The notes below the pieces were generated by a model. It did no database searches and was not told the DNA's origin. It saw only the letters and a list, made by a program, of their open reading frames with translations. This document shows, piece after piece, positions 34,855 to 40,000 of a stretch of 40,000 nt of DNA (its first letter is position 1; every line of letters begins with the position of its first letter). The position numbers and the translations under genes are program-made. Origin of the DNA: Chondrilla cf. caribensis (lineage: Eukaryota > Porifera > Demospongiae > Chondrillida > Chondrillidae); NCBI GenBank assembly GCA_964020155.1, contig OZ026561.1:1274547-1314546 (forward strand). The letters are read 5' to 3'.

Positions 34855-37564
34855 GGCATGTGTACATACTCCCTAGTCAGGAGTTGGATACATATCATAT
34901 GCTTTCTTGCCAAGTTTCTCCACTTCATCCGGCTTTAGACTGTCATTCTCTCGAACCAGAACCTCCAAGTTCTTCTCCATTGACAGGATGTACTCATCCA
35001 CTAGAAAACATATAGATACACATAACATAAGAATTAGTATCTACAACCAGTACACAGTAGTATGCATAGTACATGAACACGAGAACGTGAAAATGTATTG
35101 TAGTCTATGGGCAATTGAAAAACATCACACAACATTGATGTGTGAATCTAGTGAGTTACACCAGAGGTGTACGTAGGTGTTTTCTACGGCATAATACCTT
35201 TTAGCTAACTATTCTGACATACAAATAATTACATTTATATATTATACCATTCAGCTATGCATGAAGATAGAAATCGCCCATTCCTGAACCAGTGTGAGGT
35301 CTTCATAGACAGTTTCCACTGTTACAGTACACATAAAGACCCTTCCTTACAGAGACCATCCTTCATGATCCCTAGGGTGGTATTTGTAGGCAAGTTCAAC
35401 TGTACATTAAAAGTTGCCTCTATATACAGACTCTACCCTGTAGAGACCTTCCGTTTCCATTACCTAGGATGGTCTTTGCAGAGAGGTTCCAATGTACATA
35501 TCTATGCACATACACACACACAAACCTTCATCCTGGTGGAGGTGGTGACTTCCCTTACTGTTCCTAGCTGTGATGATCCCACAGCGATGGGGCATTAGGT
35601 CCTCGCTCGGCACAGACGAATTCCCGTAGAAGTCGACCGAGTGAACAATACGCAGGTACCACAACATCATATCAAGGCACTGCAGCAGGAGTGGATGAAG
35701 TGAGGGTGAGATGTTTTGTCTTGAAACAACAGGAAGGTTAAATGACATAATTAAGGGTGAAAGTGTATACAAGTTTAGCTGTGTACAGAATTATAAATAC
35801 AGTGGAACCTCTCCATTAAGGACGCTTTGGGACCTTGATTTCAGTCCTTATTACAGAGGTGTCCTCAATTCAGAGGTCACTTAATACACTACAGTACTAC
35901 ATTGGGACACAGAATGGTGTCCTTATTATAGAGGTTTCTGCAATTCGGAGGTTTGTAATAGAGAGGTTCCACTGTACTTGTGGAAATTATGATGATGTTT
36001 TATATGGAGTATGATGAATAAAGTCCATCACAGATTTGAGAGTGTGATAGTTGTAATGAGTGAGAGTGCCTGTGAGGATAAGGGGGAGGTGAGTGTGAGA
36101 GTGAGTGTGAGTGTGAGAGTAAGAGTGAGTGAGAATACCAAGTTACTAAAAGCTCTTGTGAAAGATAACCTCTTAACACAAAGAACCTGATGTATGAGCA
36201 TACTAATTACCATTGTAGCAAACACAGGCACGGTTATGTATATACACACACACATACATATGTATGTACATATAAATATGTAAGTATGTAGACACTCACT
36301 TCCAGGAGCTTCACTCCTGCTTCCTTCGTATCGGCCGGGTTGACACCAATAATCCCTTCTTCTTCATCCTCCATTTTATCGCCCACCTCACCCGTGCCTT
36401 CGGTGTCTTCCTCTTCGAGAAGAGGAACACTCTCCAACACAGGGTTGGTCTACAAGAACACGCACAAACATGGCTGTCATACGTATACACAATAGGCCTG
36501 TGCAATTATCATGAGAATACAATTATTGTCATCTACTTTTAAGCAATTATAGTAATAATGATAAATTTTATTGTGATGGCACTTCCTCCATTGTTTACTT
36601 TCTGAAAATGTACATATGTCCGAGTTTTTACTTCAAAAATAAGACTGAATTGATGTGCAAACTGTTGAAACATAACTTCAAAGGGTTGACAGTTTATTTC
36701 ATCTACGTTTAAACCTGTTCACATTTTATTTTCATTTTGAGTTGTGGTAAGTAAATAATACAGCCTAGGATTCCTGAACAGTGATTTTTAAGCACAAAGC
36801 AAGGCTGCTTGCATACAAGTCTAAACCTTCACTGTTCCTGCAGCTGATACATACCAAAGGGCTTTGTTATGAAGAACTCTGTCAATTGTTATGAAAACTC
36901 TGTCAAATGTTATGAAAACTCTGAAATGTTATGCAATGAAGTCAAATCAAAAATTAAATTTATTGTAAAGTACTAATTATCACCCGTTCATGGGCTAAAC
37001 ACCTGATGTTGTGCAAGATGTGAGGGTGTAGCTGCCAGCCTCATTAAACACCACAAAAAATTGAACACGTTTTAACCTTTTCATAACACAAAATTGTACC
37101 CAACGTTGCTAATGAAAACTTTAAAAGAAATAATGGTGGTTTGTTTCAATCTTGAAGCTTTGTAAAGTTTATTCTCATAAACTAAGCCAGTTATACTATG
37201 TTTAAGCGGCAGCAACATTTTCACCTCCTTGCCCACTGAGGCTACACACTCTCTGGCATGCGGTCTGTAACTTTCACTACTGGATACATACGTACTTACA
37301 TACGAATACTACATACATACTTGGATAACTCCAATGTCATCTGAAGTATCGTCCCCCTCATCCACTTCCTGAGGTGGTGCAATGGCTTCCTGCCAGAGGC
37401 CAGCCTTGTTGTCAAAATACTCAATCAATTTCTTTGCCAGTTTAATGTCACTGGTAACGGCTCTCCTCACATACGATGCCTTACTACCAAGCTTGACTCT
37501 TCGAGGAAGGTCCCTGTTAGTACTGCACTCCAGAGTTTGGCCTTTTATCTGAAATAGGAACAAA

Positions 37565-37654
<90 letters not shown>

Positions 37655-39956
37655 ATGTTACAATGGAATGTGACTGTAAAATTGCATAGCAGATTCTACA
37701 TACAATGGCCTCAGAAAATGAATCAAAATCTTCAAATCAGTTTCAGTAGCAGAACTGACAAAAAGACTCATCAGTGGCCACACAAATAGTGTGTGTCTGT
37801 GTGTCTACACACATATATGGTATGTACACAAGTGGATCATAATTTGCACACACTACGTACGTACATAAGCGGTTACATCTTAATTCTATTGTAGCAGAAT
37901 TACAGTTTTCTATTCACTAATATTGCGCTTTCCAAAATTTTTGTGACCGAAAAATCACACAAAATGGCCGTCAAAAAATGGGGGCATAAGTTTTCAAAAA
38001 TAATTATTTCGCAACTGAGATGATTGATATGATGATGAGTGTTTACAGTACTGCTTCAATTTTCTATAATTCTATATTACTTGCATGCGCCCAAATTAAC
38101 AGCTTCCATCGATATTTGTTGATTGTCTACCATCTTAGAATGGTAACATCATTCACCATACCCTCTCATAAACATACAAAAGAACCGTAAGATAAACAAT
38201 TGTGAATGAGCTATAGTCATGAAATTCACAAAAATTATCAATCACAGAAATTTCTCAATATATGGTACTCCAAAAATATTGTCATATTGGAATCGAAAAG
38301 TGATTGTAGTTTTTCTCCAATCTAGCGTAATTTTCTTGCAATAATGTCATAACGAAACATAAGGTCACTGTAAACATAATTTTGATGTAATCAAAACATG
38401 CGAAATTTGTGTGACGAGTACTGTACATTCACACGTTACATGTATAATGTCACATGCACATACAGATGCACACACAAAGGAGAGGTGAACAGTAAGGCCA
38501 TTCGAGATGGTGTGTCTGGGGGCACAGGATGGTGTACCTGGCTGAGTTGGTGCCAACAGACACAAATATGCACAGTACATACATGCATACAATATAGGTA
38601 CATGTTATATGTACAGCAAACTTACTGTATTAGCAGTGAGTCTTGCAATAACCTCCCTAATGTTAGTCGTGTGCTCAAATGTGACCCAACATCTCCTTTC
38701 ATAGCTGAGTAAGCAACATATTGTTTTGTAAACAACCACGCCTCTTGGCCAAGCAAGCGAAGCAACACGACTCACTCTTTTTCGGGAACAGGGTCACTGA
38801 ACGCTAGACGAAGATATCCAGGAATTGTCCGACACACCTAGACACACATCCACCACAGAGACACTTGTTAACTACGTATGTACGTACTAAACATACAGCA
38901 CATAAATACATATAATTGCAAATACATGAACATTTTATGAAAAAACATATGTACGTACGGTACATACACATATACTAAATACACATACGTACCTACATGT
39001 AGGCAAGTACGTACATATGTACTTGTATCAAAGGAAAAACTGTGCATACATAAGTCATGTAGCACAGGTCACCAGACAGGTTTCAGTGTTAGGATTGGTT
39101 GCGTCAGAACAAGGCAGGAAATTAGTAAACACATTTCTATTACATATAATATGTTGTATTGAGCTAGGCACATATTTGCAGTATAAATTGCCTATCGTTC
39201 ACCACGTCAGGGTGTAACTATTACATGTAGACAACACATCGGTGTTTAGAATTATTATACAGTATAACTTGCTTAGTAAGTACCTGGGTTAGTACAGTTA
39301 AAATTGTTTGGTAAGTACTTCTTATCAGAGGTACATACTTACTATCAGTACTGCCTGACATAGCATACATGAGCTAGGGACTGAGTGAAGAGTACTCACT
39401 AACCAGGAGTACTGTATGTACTAACCCAGGTACTTACTATCAGTACTGGTTGACATAGTGTACATGAGCTAGGGACTGAGTGAAGAGTATTCACTAACCA
39501 GAAGTGTGTACAAACCCAGGTGCTTACTAAACAAGTTGTACTGTACACACTCCTGGCTAGTGAGTACACCTCACTCAGTCACTAGCTCATGTGCACTATG
39601 TCAACCAGTACTGATGGTAAGTGCCTCTAATAAAAAAGTAAATTTAGTATGTACATCCTTCAAGGAACTTAATAAGCAAGTTGGACTGTATACAAGTACA
39701 TAAATAAATGCATCAACATGACTGTGCCAACCTGTAATTTCACCACACATGCACACAAACAAGCCCGTATGACGACAATGCACCTTGCATGCGTGCTCAT
39801 TTACCTGTTCAATATCTTCTGTGTTGATGGTAGGAGGGACCTTCTTCACGTAAACAGAGCGTGTGAGATGAAGAGGTCGGGGAAGAGCTCGTTCGTCCTC
39901 CTCTCCTGCACTCTGATCCGCTTCTTCTTCATCTCCCTCTGTTGGGTCCTCTTCAT
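33093..39956 (-). CDS. SRRT: ARS2/SRRT (serrate RNA effector molecule), C-terminal eleven exons, 5' part outside the window
   Basis: Minus-strand exons: 39805-39956, 38776-38837, 38626-38704, 37321-37548, 36300-36449, 35526-35679, 34892-35000, 34492-34645, 33884-34055, 33503-33572 and 33093-33168. All have GT-AG borders and phases agree, giving about 467 residues to the stop. In order they encode an acidic linker, the RRM-like domain ([30 protein letters not shown]), [33 protein letters not shown] with MPHRCGII, the C2H2 zinc finger ([20 protein letters not shown], then FNKH), [11 protein letters not shown], a Gly/Met/Pro-rich stretch, RGRGSGR, and the tail [17 protein letters not shown]2 is a nuclear protein that links the cap-binding complex to RNA processing and decay; the C-terminal tail is its cap-binding-complex contact in other animals. 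Donor choice for 35526-35679 rests on a GTTTGT site, favoured because it restores the alignment around HQDEVDEY. An upstream donor at AACA-GTAAGG in the same phase is possible. Confidence 0.92.
33612..33793. repeat. Long (CA)n compound microsatellite in an ARS2 intron
   Basis: About 180 bp of CA with scattered GC and TACA interruptions. It lies in the intron between exons 33884-34055 and 33503-33572. On the transcribed (minus) strand it is a long UG repeat ending about 40 nt before the downstream acceptor. Confidence 0.93.
34132..34158. repeat. (AT)n microsatellite in an ARS2 intron
   Basis: An AT run of about 27 bp, directly visible, in the intron upstream of exon 33884-34055. Confidence 0.85.
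34750..34853. repeat. (CA)n/(CACG)n microsatellite in an ARS2 intron
   Basis: CA and CACG repeats of about 100 bp in the intron between exons 34892-35000 and 34492-34645. In the ARS2 pre-mRNA this is a UG-rich tract close to the upstream donor. Confidence 0.92.
35798..35976. mobile_element. MITE, family B, in an ARS2 intron
   Basis: Starts TACAGTGGAACCTCTCCATT and ends, in reverse complement, TACAGTGGAACCTCTCTATT. The inverted repeats are about 22 bp with one mismatch around a 179-bp element. It is bounded by TA, with CAGT termini as in pogo/Tigger-type elements. There is no ORF. A degraded sister copy is at 17401-17569. It lies in the intron between exons 36300-36449 and 35526-35679. Confidence 0.88.
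36079..36134. repeat. (GAGTGT/GAGA)n simple repeat
   Basis: GTGAGTGTGAGAGTGAGTGT-type repeats within an ARS2 intron. The minus-strand Leu-Thr ORF through it is an artefact of the repeat. Confidence 0.8.
36450..37320. other. ARS2 intron without recognisable content
   Basis: An 871-bp intron. Apart from a short local duplication (TGTTATGAAAACTCTG, at about 36884-36935) I see no gene, array or element in it. Confidence 0.5.
37567..37652. repeat. (GT)n microsatellite directly upstream of an ARS2 acceptor
   Basis: About 86 bp of nearly pure GT on the plus strand, so a CA repeat in the ARS2 pre-mRNA. It ends only about 18 nt before the start of exon 37321-37548, with a short pyrimidine tract and TTTCAG between them. 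Confidence 0.94.
37653..38625. other. ARS2 intron, remainder
   Basis: AT-rich intron sequence between exons 38626-38704 and 37321-37548. No element, array or additional exon is visible. The small ORFs are on the wrong strand or lack splice context. Confidence 0.5.
39258..39694. mobile_element. MITE-like element in an ARS2 intron, parent of the 17-bp minisatellite
   Basis: The left end ATACAGTATAACTTGCTTAG mirrors the right end, whose reverse complement is ATACAGTCCAACTTGCTTAT. Inside are a direct duplication of about 90 bp (TACTTACTATCAGTACTG, GAGCTAGGGACTGAGTGAAG, repeated) and an inverted relation between left and right halves. Isolated motifs such as ACTCCTGGCTAGTGAGTAC and CTAACCAGGAGTAC correspond to the 17-bp unit amplified in gene 4 intron 1. 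Confidence 0.8.
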
Positions 39957-40000
39957 CTGCAAAGTACCGACACACCAAAACATACATATAAGCATGTACA

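Noticed and set aside
36028..36255. Leu-Thr repeat ORF on the minus strand
   Set aside because: Translation of a GAGTGT simple repeat within an ARS2 intron.
1..40000. tRNA, rRNA or bacterial-type operon features
   Set aside because: I looked for tRNA arms, Shine-Dalgarno-spaced gene runs and rRNA signatures and saw none. Gene structure is plainly eukaryotic.

Overview
The window is animal (metazoan) nuclear DNA, most likely from a sponge (probably a demosponge). Its genes are split by short GT-AG introns. TATA boxes sit 46-79 bp upstream of four start codons, and the intergenic DNA is AT-rich with many microsatellites, minisatellites and small terminal-inverted-repeat elements. The recognisable proteins are secreted SRCR/fibronectin-III proteins and the conserved nuclear protein ARS2/SRRT. 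The sponge assignment is an inference from the SRCR-FN3 gene family and general style; no rRNA or mitochondrial marker is present to prove it.

Positions 1-2790: non-coding DNA with a (TG)n run, a 21-bp minisatellite and locally duplicated segments. Positions 2790-31790: four tandem, same-strand (+) paralogous genes, with start codons at 2873, 11356, 18845 and 26463, so one unit every 7.5-8.5 kb. Each gene has the same eight-exon plan: (1) signal peptide; (2) Arg/Tyr-rich decapeptide-repeat exon opening with a CxxC motif; (3) a second Tyr/Arg-rich decapeptide exon ending in a Cys-Cys pair; (4) SRCR domain 1; (5) SRCR domain 2; (6) FN3 domain 1; (7) FN3 domain 2; (8) a tiny terminal exon encoding about three residues ending Gly-Lys-stop. 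Exons 4-6 are all phase 1-1, the classic exon-shuffling arrangement. Predicted mature products are secreted proteins of about 500-580 residues with no evident membrane anchor. Gene 3 carries a 1-bp frameshift in its last FN3 exon. Gene 1 has lost a normally invariant SRCR cysteine.

Positions 31790-33090: AT-rich convergent intergenic DNA. Positions 33093-39956, minus strand: the last eleven exons of ARS2/SRRT, running from just before its RRM-like domain through the zinc finger to the C-terminal tail. The 5' part of that gene lies beyond the right edge.

The most interesting feature is the SRCR-FN3 array. Copies differ mainly in the number and sequence of Arg/Tyr decapeptide repeats. SRCR exons, and in copies 1 and 2 even the intervening introns, are nearly identical. 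Copy 2 looks mosaic: copy-1-like from exon 2 to exon 5, copy-3-like outside that. Gene conversion plus variable N-terminal repeats is what one might expect of a recognition or adhesion family, but function is not shown by the sequence. Exon boundaries were placed by reading splice sites and checking phase; nothing was aligned by software.
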